Shown here: in pieces, positions 45,888 to 56,254 of the stretch
Position numbering within the stretch: the first letter of the stretch is position 1
How the letters are laid out: each line of letters opens with the position of its first letter
DNA from: Euphorbia lathyris
Lineage: Eukaryota > Streptophyta > Magnoliopsida > Malpighiales > Euphorbiaceae
DNA length: 64,000 nt
Reading direction: 5' to 3'
Assembly (NCBI RefSeq): GCF_963576675.1
Contig: NC_088919.1
Coordinates: forward strand, 49,498,501 to 49,562,500
Notes under the pieces: model-generated
Told to the model about the DNA's origin: nothing
What the model saw: only the letters and a program-made list of their open reading frames with translations
Database searches by the model: none
Program-made: the position numbers and the translations under genes

Positions 45888-46022
45888 ATGGTGATGGAGG
45901 ACCTTCAAGATTATCTCATGATTAAAGCTATGTATGCAAAGCGCAAACTAGCTTTTCGAAAGTCTTTCAGACTATGTGACAACATAGACATAACGATGCA
46001 GTTTGAAACTCAACCAGATCAA
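45888..46022 (+). pseudogene. Exon 1 of the duplicated HIPP 5' end, now upstream of an envelope-like ORF
   Basis: ATG in a strong context (GCCGCCATGG). 45 open codons (MVMEDLQDYLMIKAM...) end in phase 0 at a GTGAGT donor (46023). It matches HIPP exon 1 (51719-51850) with several substitutions. The next acceptor in phase is at 49742-49743, where the exon would begin TGG ATA of the envelope-like frame. The intervening intron contains a 3.2-kb LINE. No transcript evidence is available, and downstream lesions suggest a decaying chimera. Confidence 0.5.
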
Positions 46023-46210
46023 GTGAGTTGTCTGAGTTAATTTCAAATAAATGTTACATGGTTTTCACATTTTCTTAGATCGATAGATGTGGTTGGTAAA
46101 AATTTTATTTTTTCAAATTTGATCAATATCGATCTCAAAATGAAATATTTTAAGAATTAAAGTTGTTTTTTTAGTATCATATTTATTGTGAAATCATATT
46201 TTTTATTTTT

Positions 46211-49200
46211 TTTTTGAATCAAAAAAACAATGCATTAATGAGCCAGATCATGACAAAGTTGTAACAATGAATCAGAAACAGAACTCGGTAATAAATTAAA
46301 AAAAAGAAGGGCAAGTGGATAAACGAGAAGACTGTGCTAACACATGTGTCATCCCATTCGCTTGCCGCTGTATCCATTTGACTGAGTAAGAGTCATTTGA
46401 TGTTAGAATCGACCGTATTTGAATAATTCTATCCCCAAATTCAGAACCATCAACAGAAGTAGAATTTATTGCATCAATCACTTGTTTAGCATTAGATTCG
46501 AAAACCACATTCCTTATTCCATTAGTTTCTAGCCATTGCATAGCCTGTAATAGAGCTTCAGCCTCACATTCTCTTGTTGTCGGACAACATAATAGACCCG
46601 CACATCTCCCCATTACAAACTGCCCATGTGCATCTCGTACTGCTGCTCCCATCCCTGCACGACCATCGGTGTTAAAACATGCAACATCAACACAACACGA
46701 GAGAAATGCTTCTGAAGGCGGGTGCCAAGCCGTACAACCAACAAATGAAAAATTTCCTACTACTGTATTTCTGATCTGTTGTTCTCCCGTACCATTCCGA
46801 TTTCTCAAGGCATTTGCTTCTGACCAATCATTAAGTACAGTGCACGCTTGAGCCACTATTTGATCTGTTGTACGAATCTCATACTGCCAAAAACGAGTAT
46901 TTCTAGCTTGCTATAAACTCCAGAGGTGCATCAAAAATGTTTTCACAATTTGTTCTGATGCTGTTCTAATCATATTATGAAACCATGCTATCAAGTTCTC
47001 AGCCACTGATGCCTCCGCATTAATTCGATCCAGAAGTCCCACCTTCTGCCACACTCTTATTGCTTCTGAACATTCAATAAAAAGATGCAATCCATCCTCC
47101 CAAGGTTCATTACATATCACACAAGTACTACATACCTGTAGCCTGCGTATTTGGAGATTCACACGTGTTGGGAGACAATTGCGGGCTAGTTGCCAGCCAA
47201 AATGTCGGACCTTGTGTGGAATTTCAGCATACCACAATTTTTTCCAAGCTCCCTGAACATGAAATCTCTCTCCTGCTTCCATCGTTGTAGCCAGCCGGTA
47301 AGCACTTTTCACTGTGTAACGTCCTGAAGAATGGGATTTCCATATTAACCGATCCTCACTAGTCGAAGTACCAACAGACAGTTTATGAATTTCTGTAATG
47401 TCTCTATGCTCAAAAATTTCCTCCAACAACTCCTCATCCCAATCCTTAGAATTATGGATAAACAAATCATTGACTTTCAAATACTCTAGCCCCTCCACCA
47501 TAGGGGTTCGTATATAGCCATCCTCCTCATCACGCAACCATCTCTCACTCCACACATTTATTGATTGACCATTTCCAATTTTCCATCTGATTCATTCTTT
47601 AATGATTAGTTGAGAACTCCAGATACTTCGCCATATAAAGCTTGGTGAATGCCCCAATGAGGCCCCCATAAAATCCCTTCTTGGATAATATTTAGCTTTG
47701 AAAACTCTACTAACAAGCGAAGATGGATTGGTAAATAACCGCCATCCCTGTTTTCCCAACATAGCAAGATTAAAGGCAGTGAAATTTCAAAAACTCAGTC
47801 CTCCCAACAATTTTGGAGCACATAATTATCTTTCCCATGCCATCCAATTCAGTCATCTCTCACCTGACTTTTTATTACCCCACCAAAATGAATTCAGCAT
47901 TCGTTGTAATTCCTCCGCCGTCGATATAGGGAGTAGGAATACACTAATGAAATAGATTGGGATGGCTTGCCCTGCTGCTCGAATAAGTGAAGCCTTACCA
48001 GCTTTTGATATTCCTTTTCCTCTCCATCGTTGTAGCCGCTGCCATAACCTGTCTCTGAAGTGTGCAAAGATTGCTCGTTTCGTTCTACCTACCAACGATG
48101 GAAGACCCAGATATCTTCCCGTATTCAACAGATTAGTAATACCCAAAATGCTAGAAATTCCCATAGCCAGGTCATTTGCCACATTTCTACTGAACATGAT
48201 TCCAGATTTTTGAAAATTTATAGCTTGTCCCGAAGCTAATTCATGTGATGTGAGTAATTTTTTTAAGACTCTACTTTCAGATATGGTAGCCTGACAAAAT
48301 AAGAATGCATCATCAGCAAAGAGCAAATGTGAAATCACAGGCGCCTCTCGCTCAACTCGGCAACCATGCAGTAACCCCCTATTCTCAGCTGCCCTCAATA
48401 AAGACGTCAACCCTTCAACACAAAGCAGAAATAAATATGGTGATAATGGATCACCTTGGCGGAGTCCTATTTTTGGGCAAACAGGACCAACCAATTGATC
48501 ATTTATTCTAACCATATATTGCACAGAAGATACACAATGCATTATCAACTTAACCCACTTATCTGCAAAACCCAACTTTAGCATCAATTCTCTTAGATAA
48601 TTCCAATCCACTCTGTCATATGCTTTACTCATATCAACTTTTAGTGCCACACTACCTGCTTTCTTAGCAACATTATTGTCAATGCTATGAATAAGTTCAA
48701 AAGCGATCAAAACATTGTCATGAATAGACCTCCCTTTAATAAAAGCAGATTGATTTTCAGAGATAATCCCAGGCAAAAGCATTTTCAATCTATTTGCTAA
48801 GACTTTGGAGAAAATTCCGAGTATAACATTACACAGTGCTATTGGACGAAGTTCAGTCATAATAACAGGATTGTCACACTTTGGAATTAGAGTAATGATA
48901 TTATTATTAAGCTCAGAGGGGAACATACCTTGATCAAACCATGTTGATCCAGCAATGAAAATATCATCTCCAATTATATCCCAGAATTTTTGATAAAAAC
49001 CTCGATTAAATCCATCAGGTCCTGGAGCCTTATCAGGATGCATATCAAATAAAGCTTTCTTGAATTCATGTTTTGTCAATGGTCGCAGTAATTTCTCATT
49101 GTCCCGATTAGTGATGCGTGGCTGCATTAAATCAACCACTTCACTCCATTCGCTATTATTGTCAGAAAAAACTGATTCAAAATACTGTATTGCAATCTGA

Positions 49201-49370
49201 CCCATCCCATCTTTATCATCAACCCATTCTCCTGCATTATTCCTGAGCCCTGTTAAACTGTTCTGCTTCCGTCTTCCATTAGCGAAAGAGTGGTAAAAAC
49301 GAGTATTCAAATCTCCCTCCTGAAGCCATAAGACCTTTGCTCTCTGTTTCCCGTGGTCTTCCTCTTGAAC
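46211..49370 (-). mobile_element. 5'-truncated L1-type LINE
   Basis: Flanked by a perfect 16-bp duplication CATATTTTTTATTTTT (46195-46210 and 49371-49386). The minus strand runs from a point inside ORF2 to a short 3' end against a T-rich tract (the A-rich tail on the sense strand). ORF1 and the endonuclease are absent, as usual for 5'-truncated insertions. The apparent first ATG of the coding frame (49371-49373) belongs to the target duplication, not to the element. Confidence 0.93.
46296..49370 (-). pseudogene. LINE ORF2: reverse transcriptase, zinc-binding region, RNase H
   Basis: One continuous frame. 47853-49370: RT with LIPKCDNP, SAFIKGRSIHDN, LFADDAFLF (catalytic Asp pair) and GLPSLVGR. 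46911-47555: zf-RVT-type region with HKVRHFGWQLARNCLPT and a Cys-rich CSTCVICNEPWEDGLH. 46296-46856: RVT_3-like RNase H with DGRAGMGAAVRDAHG, ECEAEALLQAM and a motif reading FESNAK, where family members have Asp instead of Asn. In-frame stops: TGA 47853-47855, TGA 47787-47789, TGA 47592-47594 and TAG 46911-46913. No frameshift was seen. The copy is dead on arrival (truncated) and later mutated. Confidence 0.9.
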
Positions 49371-49743
49371 CATATTTTTTATTTTTCAAAATTATTATTT
49401 TTGAACTTTTCTCTCTCTAAATATTAAGTTTCTCACTCATAAAAAAAACAATACCTAAATAACATCAAATTAAAAAAAAAGTTGAATAATTAAAGTTGAT
49501 TAAAATATTATTTTTGAGGTTGAATTTAGAAAACTGAAAATTTTAGCTGAGTTAAGTGTAGTTGAAATTAAAAGTAAAATTAACCTAATTAATATTATGA
49601 TGTTAGGATAAAATTAAAATTAAAATTACTCTACCAATGTTTTTAATACCTTATATCTTTAATTGATGGGTTTTGCTTTGAATCACGCTTTGAAATTAAG
49701 ATTTTCTCTCTGATCTAATTTAGTTCCGATTTTGTTTTGCAAG

Positions 49744-50559
49744 TGGATAGCTGACCTAAAATGGGGAACCCTCTTTGGTCTCCCCGGAATCACTTACCCA
49801 GCACTTGTAAAGGAGTTTTACAAGAATCTGAAGGTTGCTGAAGACAACTGTGACTACTTGGTCAGTTATGTCAAGGGCACTGAGATCACCATCACGCCCA
49901 AATATTTAGCTGACCTACTTAAGCTAAAAGAAGAAGGAACTGAGCTCCGAAAAGTTGGCGATGAAAAAGATGTTGACTATGACAAGGAGTACTGCAAACC
50001 CAAGGGCTTTACTGGTGAAGTCTCCGCCACTTCCCTCTCCCAACCTCATAGGCAAGCCCATTATATGATAACCAACTTCCTCTTTCAAAAACTCAACTCA
50101 ACCACATCTGCATCGAATTTCGAGCAGTGCATAATCTGGCACATGCTGGAGAAGAAGCCGTTGAATATGCCGGTCTTTTTGGTCGGTGCGTTCCAACGTA
50201 GTACGGTGTAGCTCAGGCTGGGCTCACTCATTACGGCCATTTTCAAGCACCACAAGATAAATCTTGAAGGTGAGAAGGCTGGGGAAGGCACGGGGATCAC
50301 TGATGAGTGTCTCCAGACTCTTGCACACAGTAGAATGCAAGTGCCGAAAGGAAAGACGGACGAAGGCACTGGAGCTTCCCCAGCAAGGGCAAGAAAAGAA
50401 AGGCTGATGAACATAAATCTCCCGAGCCCAAGTCCCCCAAGGACGTAACTAAGAAGGTCAGAGTCTCCAAACCTGACTCTGAGCCTACTCCTGTTGAGAC
50501 GCAGCAGAAACGGCCCACTACTGAGGATTTAGAGGATGAGCAACCTTTAGAGGATTAAC
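49744..50559 (+). pseudogene. Envelope-like / plant transposon protein ORF, truncated copy
   Basis: Open from the intron-like acceptor (49742-49743) to TAG 50209-50211. It encodes WIADLKWGTLFG, YPALVKEFYKNLKVA and YCKPKGFTGEVSATS, homologous to residues 70-190 of the extra ORF at 33771-35353. It also encodes IIWHMLEKKPLNMPVF, a segment lost in that copy. After the TAG and a frameshift near 50390, a Lys/Pro-rich tail resumes (ADEHKSPEPKSP...) and ends at TAA (50557-50559). The N-terminal 70 or so residues are absent. It is not accompanied by any LTR, so how it arrived is unclear. Confidence 0.75.
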
Positions 50560-51718
50560 ATCTGCTTAGTTGTGATTCTTATTTACAAACTGCATCTTTT
50601 ATGTGACACAAATTCTATAACCAAATCCCATTGTAGGTATAATTTGAACAAATTATACTCTTTACTTTCTTTTCTTGTTCCCATTTTGTGTTTATTAATC
50701 AACATGAGTACTATATTATTTTTTTTCGAGATAGTATGGATGACTTACATTTTGTAAAGTTGTGGTATAATACATCGGTTTCTTCTTGAATTTGTTCAAA
50801 AACCTTTATTGCCTCCGGCACTTGCATAGTGTCTCATTGGACTCATAAACTTACTTAAAGTGTAATTATTAAGTCCCTCAATGTTATAAAAACGTCATAA
50901 AGGTGTAAAAAATAGAAATTTAATTTGTTTTAAAGATATAGAATCGCGATCGAATCATACCTTTATTTTTTAAGTTTTGACTTTTTTTATAGATTTAAAT
51001 AAATTGAAACGTATATCACTTTAAACAAATTCATAGGCTAATGAATCACTATAGGCGAGTTTAGAAGACCAATATTTCATTTTAAACAAATCTAGGTGGC
51101 CAATAGGTTACTTTAAGCAAGTTGAGGGAGTTAACAAAACACTTTATAAATTTAGGGGGCCAATCAACATTTTGAGATAAGTTCAGAAGCTATTAATATA
51201 TTTTAACCATTATAAAACAATTAATTGAATTTTAATAGGTTAGAATGGAATACAATTTTAAAACTGAAAAATTTGGACAGTTATAATGTAATAAATTTTG
51301 GAATGCATTTTTCTTAAAAATGATAAGATGTATATTTGACTATATTTAATCAGTTTTGAAAATTCAATGAAATTAAATTTAATCGGTTATAATGTAAATA
51401 AATTCGAAACTGAAAATTCAATAAAATTGACTGTTACGGTTGAAAAGATTGATTTTTCAGCTATAAAAGGGAAACAAAGGATGTCTAACCCAACACATCA
51501 AACTCTATCTTTTAAAGTGAAAAGGAAAACATAAAGAGAAAAGTAGATAATCAAACATCCTTTATTTTAAAGTTAATTTTATTCTATTAGTTGAATTTTC
51601 ATTCATTACAAACCATTTTATATTAAATCTTTAGGACATCAATCTCACCCATTTGAAGTGCTTGACAAACACCGAACAAAGATCAGTCTAAATGTGGAAA
51701 CATTTCAAAGGTGCCGCC
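50560..51718 (+). promoter_or_regulatory. HIPP promoter and 5' leader region (downstream copy of duplication)
   Basis: Second copy of the sequence at 44688-45887. It starts directly after the stop codon of the envelope-like ORF. AT-rich, with TATAAAA at 51462-51468 and a 5' leader of about 225 bp before the ATG. A short upstream ATG (ATGTCTAAC, about 51479) is present in both copies. Confidence 0.6.
51462..51468 (+). promoter_or_regulatory. TATA box of HIPP gene
   Basis: TATAAAA within CAGCTATAAAAGG, 257 bp before the putative start codon. The same motif stands at the same distance in the upstream duplicate. Confidence 0.6.
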
Positions 51719-53328
51719 ATGGCGATGGAGGACCTCCAAGATTATCTTATAATTAAAGCTATGTCCGCAAAGAGCAAACTAGCTTTTGGAAAGTGTTCCG
51801 GACTATGTGACATAGACATAACGATTGAGTTTGAAACTCGACCAGATCAAGTGAGTTGTCTGAGTTAATTTCAAATAAATATTACGTGGTTTCATATTTT
51901 TTTTAGATCGGTATATGTTATTGATAAAATTTTTATTTCTTCAAATTAGACCAATATTGATCTCAAAATGAAATTTTTTAAAAATCAAGTGTAATTAAAA
52001 TTAAAATTAGCCTAATTAATATTATGTTGTTAGGATAAAATTAAAATTACTCTACCAATGTTTTTAACACCTTATCCTTGCTTGAATTCACCTTTGAATC
52101 ACACTTTACTGTTTATTAAGATTTTTTGATCTGATGCAATTTTGTTTTTCTTAGGAGCAGACAGAAGGCGAAGGAGATAAAAACGCTGCCGCCTCCGCCG
52201 CTGCCGTCCGCGAACCGAAGCCTGTTTCTGTTTACAAAATCGACATGCATTATGAAGGCTGTTGTAAGAAAATTAGAAGAGCCCTGAAGCATTTAGAAGG
52301 TTTGGTTTGGTTTGATTGATTTGGATTGCCAATTGAAATTTGTGATTTGTTGTTGAAGGTGTGGAGTCGGCGAAGACAGATCGTCAATCGAACAAATTGA
52401 CGGTGACCGGGAAAGTTGACCCTGCGATAGTGAAAGCCTGGCTGGAAAAGAAAATGAAGAAGGAAGTAGAGATTGTATCTCCGCAGCCGAATAAAGACGC
52501 CCGCGGTGGTGGTGAGAAGAAACCCGAGGTGGAGAAACTAGAGGAGAAAGCCGCCGAGAAGAAACCACCACCTAAAGAGGTATAATAATAATAAAAAATT
52601 AATTTAAATTCGTTTCTGATTACGATGTGTTGGATGGAAGATTAAAGTGATATAACTAATTTGGATTTAATTAATCGACGCAGACAGATGAGGCAAAGAA
52701 AGAAGTCCGCGGCGGTAGCGACGGAGGAGGCGAGAAAAAGAACGATGCTGCTAACAGACAGACAGACGAGGCCGTTCAGCCAAAGACAAACGAGGCGGTT
52801 CAGCCGAAGACAAACGAGGCAAAGAAAGAAGTCGGTGGAGGCGGCGACGGAGGAGGCGATAAAAAGAATGATGCTGCTAAGAAAGTAGACGGAGAAGGAG
52901 AGGAAAAGAAGGATGATAATAAAGAAGGCGCCAAAGCCGGCGAGAAAAAGGGTGGTGGTAAGAAAGATCAAGCCGGAGCAGGAGCAGGAGAGAAAAAGAA
53001 TAAGAAAGGCGATGAAAGAGGAGAAGAAGCAAAGGTGAAGAACAAAGAAGCTCCAGCTCCAGTTCCAGATCCGGCGACGGCGACGGCAGCTAGTGGTCAC
53101 GGTGATGCTATGGCGGAGGTAATAAATAAAATGGACTATTATCCGGCATATGTTCCGACTTCATGGATGGACGGGATATTTGCTCAGAGTTACCCGCAAC
53201 AACCGCAATACAGTTATGACCAGACTCCGGTGTACAATTATGGACACATGCAAAAAGGGTATTATATTGAACCAGCGTACAACCATCCATTCAGCGACGA
53301 GAATCCCCATGCTTGTTCCATCATGTAA
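51719..53328 (+). CDS. HIPP: Heavy-metal-associated isoprenylated plant protein (HIPP)
   Basis: Four exons fit exact GT..AG sites and phases: 51719-51850, 52155-52299, 52359-52579, 52684-53328, about 380 residues. Exon 1 (44 codons, GCCGCCATGG start) is the least certain, while exons 2-4 are clear. Exons 2-3 encode one HMA-like domain (VYKIDMHYEGCCKKIRRALK ... VTGKVDPAIVKAWLEKK). The canonical MxCxxC metal loop reads MHYEGCC, so its first Cys is Tyr. Exon 4 is a long Lys/Glu/Gly linker with a duplicated PKTNEAVQ unit, then a Tyr/Pro-rich tail ending in the CaaX box CSIM, predicting farnesylation and membrane or nuclear association. HIPPs are linked to metal homeostasis and stress responses. 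No lesion was seen, so the gene is probably functional. Confidence 0.85.
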
Positions 53329-53753
53329 AACGACGACGGAAAATGATATAGTCGGCGATCACGGCTATTGTATATAATACTATGTAATAGGGCTAAAAGA
53401 GTAAATATCCTTAAAAAGGAGAATTAAATTACTGTGAATTTTTGTCATTAGTAATGATAATTAAGAATTAGTGTCCTTGATGACCGGATGTTTAAGCAGT
53501 GGTTAAGGGAGGTCCATTTGGATGAATTCTAAAATTTAATTAATTAGATGATGAAGAATCCCCTTCTTATTGTCTATTGGATTAATGCAAATTTCAGAAG
53601 ACATCACAAAGGTCCTGCAACAAGAAAAGTTGTAACATAGTTGCATAAATTAAAATTTTCAAATTCTAGTCCACTTATCCCAATACAATTTTCGTTTCTC
53701 AAATCCAACCCAATTAAACAAGTAGTAGTACTAAAAACCAGTGAAACAAAAAT
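53329..53753. other. HIPP 3' flank
   Basis: AT-rich DNA after the HIPP stop codon, presumably 3' UTR and spacer. No further gene seen. Confidence 0.5.
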
Positions 53754-53814
53754 TCAAATTAGCAGTTCCCAAACTTCCACAGCATCTAAAGATATAGAAA
53801 CCTGAGGAAAACCA

Positions 53815-54060
53815 AATGATATATACCTGTTTAAGAACAAAGATTCTTCAAGGGCACACCTGAGGCTGGATTCTTGGTGACAGTCAATTCTGTTGCCCCA
53901 ATACAAGTACTTGTCGTGGAGAAAGAAAACCCAAAAAAGGAACAAAGATGCAATTGCAGCTATAGAGATCACAATAGTGAGAAATGTAGACCTGAGATTA
54001 AGTTTGGGTGTAACAGCTTGTTTGGATGGAGGTATTTTAAAGTAAGTGAGGATAGTTAAT
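53815..54060 (-). pseudogene. Fragment of a membrane-protein first exon
   Basis: Minus strand encodes a polar N-terminus (PPSKQAVTPKLNLRST), one hydrophobic segment (about 20 residues, IVISIAAIASLFLFWVFF) and DKYLYWGNRIDC, then HQESSLRCALEESLFLN up to a GT donor-like site (about 53827). This looks like the start of a single-pass type II plant membrane protein. The NRIDC and HQESS parts seem to be joined by a small deletion (inference from memory of related plant proteins). No further exons are recognisable downstream. The specific family is uncertain. Confidence 0.5.
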
Positions 54061-54650
54061 CTTGTTTATTTTGATCTGTAATTGAATGTAATAGTAAATG
54101 AGGGTAGAAGATGTGTTAAAATGGATAAGATTCAGTTGCTATGGATGTAATATATCGGGCTAAAATACATTGGTTTAATGTGTTGGTAAAACTACCATAA
54201 TTTATCAAACCGTCGAAAAACTCAATGAAAATTATGTGCCATATATTACTAGAGAATATCCCAAACACCTCTTAATGTCAATGGATCATGAATCAGTCAA
54301 TGTCTTTTACTGTTATTTATATCTAATTTTGAATTTTCGTATCAATATATATATATGAGATAAGGTACAAAAACATTCTATAACTATCGACTAAAAGCGT
54401 TATCTTCTAATACTTTAAATGATACAATTAAGGATCTAACTTTGACAAATTGGACCAATTTCCAACCATATTAACGAAGTCTCGCCTCAATCACAAAACT
54501 TGTTATCTTTACTCTACTTGTGTACGTGTCATGTTATCACTAGTAACATATCAATTATGGTAAAACTCTAAAACAACTTGGTGCTTTCACGTTTTCTCAA
54601 ATAGATACCTGTGAATTTTTTTTTTGTCCAAACGGTGACTGAGGTTTTTT
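54058..54650. repeat. Direct repeat, copy 1
   Basis: About 590 bp nearly identical to 56255-56446 plus 56918-57363. It starts AATCTTGTTTATTTTGA and ends in the TTTCACGTTTTCTC...CTGAGGTTTTTTT segment that also forms the left arm of the foldback element at 57299. Non-coding. Confidence 0.85.
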
Positions 54651-55673
54651 TGAGTTTAGACCTAAATCATTAATTGACTTATCATTTTATTCTAAAATCG
54701 GTAACTGTGACTATTTGACATGAATTATAATGATCTATATGGTTCCTTAAAATGGATTTGGAGAATAGTGTCTAAAACTGTTCAATCGAACCGAACCGAA
54801 TCAATCGATGATTTTTACTTAGGATGATAACTCAATTGATGATTTTTGCTTAATTCACTCAAGGATTTTTTTTTAAATCTTTAGTTTGGAGCAAACTTTT
54901 GAATTTCAAATTCCATTTGCAAAAAATATCATTCAGTAGTTTTTATTAATGGCCAACCTTTTGGATTTTTGCTTTTTGCTTAATTGACATTAAGGTTGGC
55001 TTGTAGTTAATTTAGCCTTAAAGATCTCCACGAGTTTGAATTTAGGCATGGATATTTGATCCTAAACTAAAAACAAACAAAAACAAAAATCAGATCATTC
55101 TATCCAAAATCATCAATTAAAGTTATCATACTATCCAAAAATTAGTAATTGTGACTATTTGATATGGACTATAATAACTTCTGTGTTGGCTCAAAATGGA
55201 TTTGGATAATAGGGTCTAAAAGTGTTTAACCCAACCAAATCAATTCATGATTTTTGCTTAGAATTGATGACTGAATTGATGATTTTTGCTTAGTTGAGAA
55301 TTTTGATAGTTAGGGTTCTGATTGACTTTAAAGCTTTGGAGAGCCAAATGAATGTTATATCTTGAATTTATATATATATGTAGAAAACTTTTGAATTTTA
55401 AATTCCATTTGTTCGTATACAATAGATTTTTTGGTGTTTATATGATTACTAAAATTTTAGATTAGTGGAAAAAAATGTGAGGAAATATTGTACTATTTTA
55501 GTCTTTCAATTTTACTATATATTTTTTTTACCTTTTAAAAATAGTAGTGATTATGATTTCTTTTCATATTTTAGTTGTAATTAAATATCGAAAAAATTAC
55601 AAAACAAATTTTTTTTTATTATTATTTTTTAACAAACAAACGCATGTTAGTATATGTAACAAACTTTAACAAA

Positions 55674-55717
<44 letters not shown>

Positions 55718-56171
55718 GATTTTGGTCCAAATTAATATCATATCAAATTTACTCTTTACTAATAGTCTAGATTTAAAAAAAAAAATTACGGACACCATGC
55801 CATTTAATTTTTTTCTTTAAACAATCATTTTTTAACTAAATAACACTTAAATGATGTCTAAACTAAAAGTTTAAAAATTAAAATTGTTTAAAATATCATT
55901 TTCATCAAGTTTATAATGGAGGATTAACTATTATTGGAGTGCACATATTAATCAACGGTAAATGATGTAATTATGTTATTATAGTGCTAAGTTACAGGGT
56001 CGGTCATGACAATTTAGAAGCCCTAGACAAAATAAGTAGCAATGACTCTTTTAATAATAAAAATTTATATATAATGAAATAGAGCTTTTAATTTTTTTTT
56101 TATCAATGTGGTTTCAGAAAGAAATAGGTCCTCCTATATAATTTTATCACTATTTATATTAAAAAAAATAA

Positions 56172-56239
<68 letters not shown>

Positions 56240-56254
56240 CTAAAAAAATAGAGC
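54651..56254. other. AT-rich spacer
   Basis: Non-coding. It contains an internal imperfect duplication (GACTATTTGACATGAATTATAATGA at about 54710 and GACTATTTGATATGGACTATAATAA at about 55150, each followed by AAAATGGATTTGGA and TTGATGATTTTTGCTTA). (TA)n tracts lie at 55680-55713 and 56178-56237. Confidence 0.6.

Larger units (their letters stand above)
44688..49743 (+). repeat. Duplicated HIPP 5' region, upstream copy (with LINE)
   Basis: Starting at about TTAACATTTGCTTAGTTGTG, this region is a diverged copy of 50560-52154. It includes the TATA box (45633-45639), 5' leader, exon 1 (45888-46022) and intron 1, whose 3' end (about 49560-49740) matches the end of HIPP intron 1. The LINE at 46211-49370 lies within the intron. 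Without it, the copy is close in length to the downstream one. Confidence 0.8.

Noticed and set aside
44688..52154. LTR pair flanking the envelope-like ORF
   Set aside because: The duplicated blocks lack TG...CA ends, a primer site and a polypurine tract, and contain a TATA box, exon and splice donor. Tandem duplication of a gene 5' end fits better.
52642..53100. 152-codon hydrophobic minus-strand ORF
   Set aside because: Antisense shadow of the Lys/Glu-rich HIPP exon 4.
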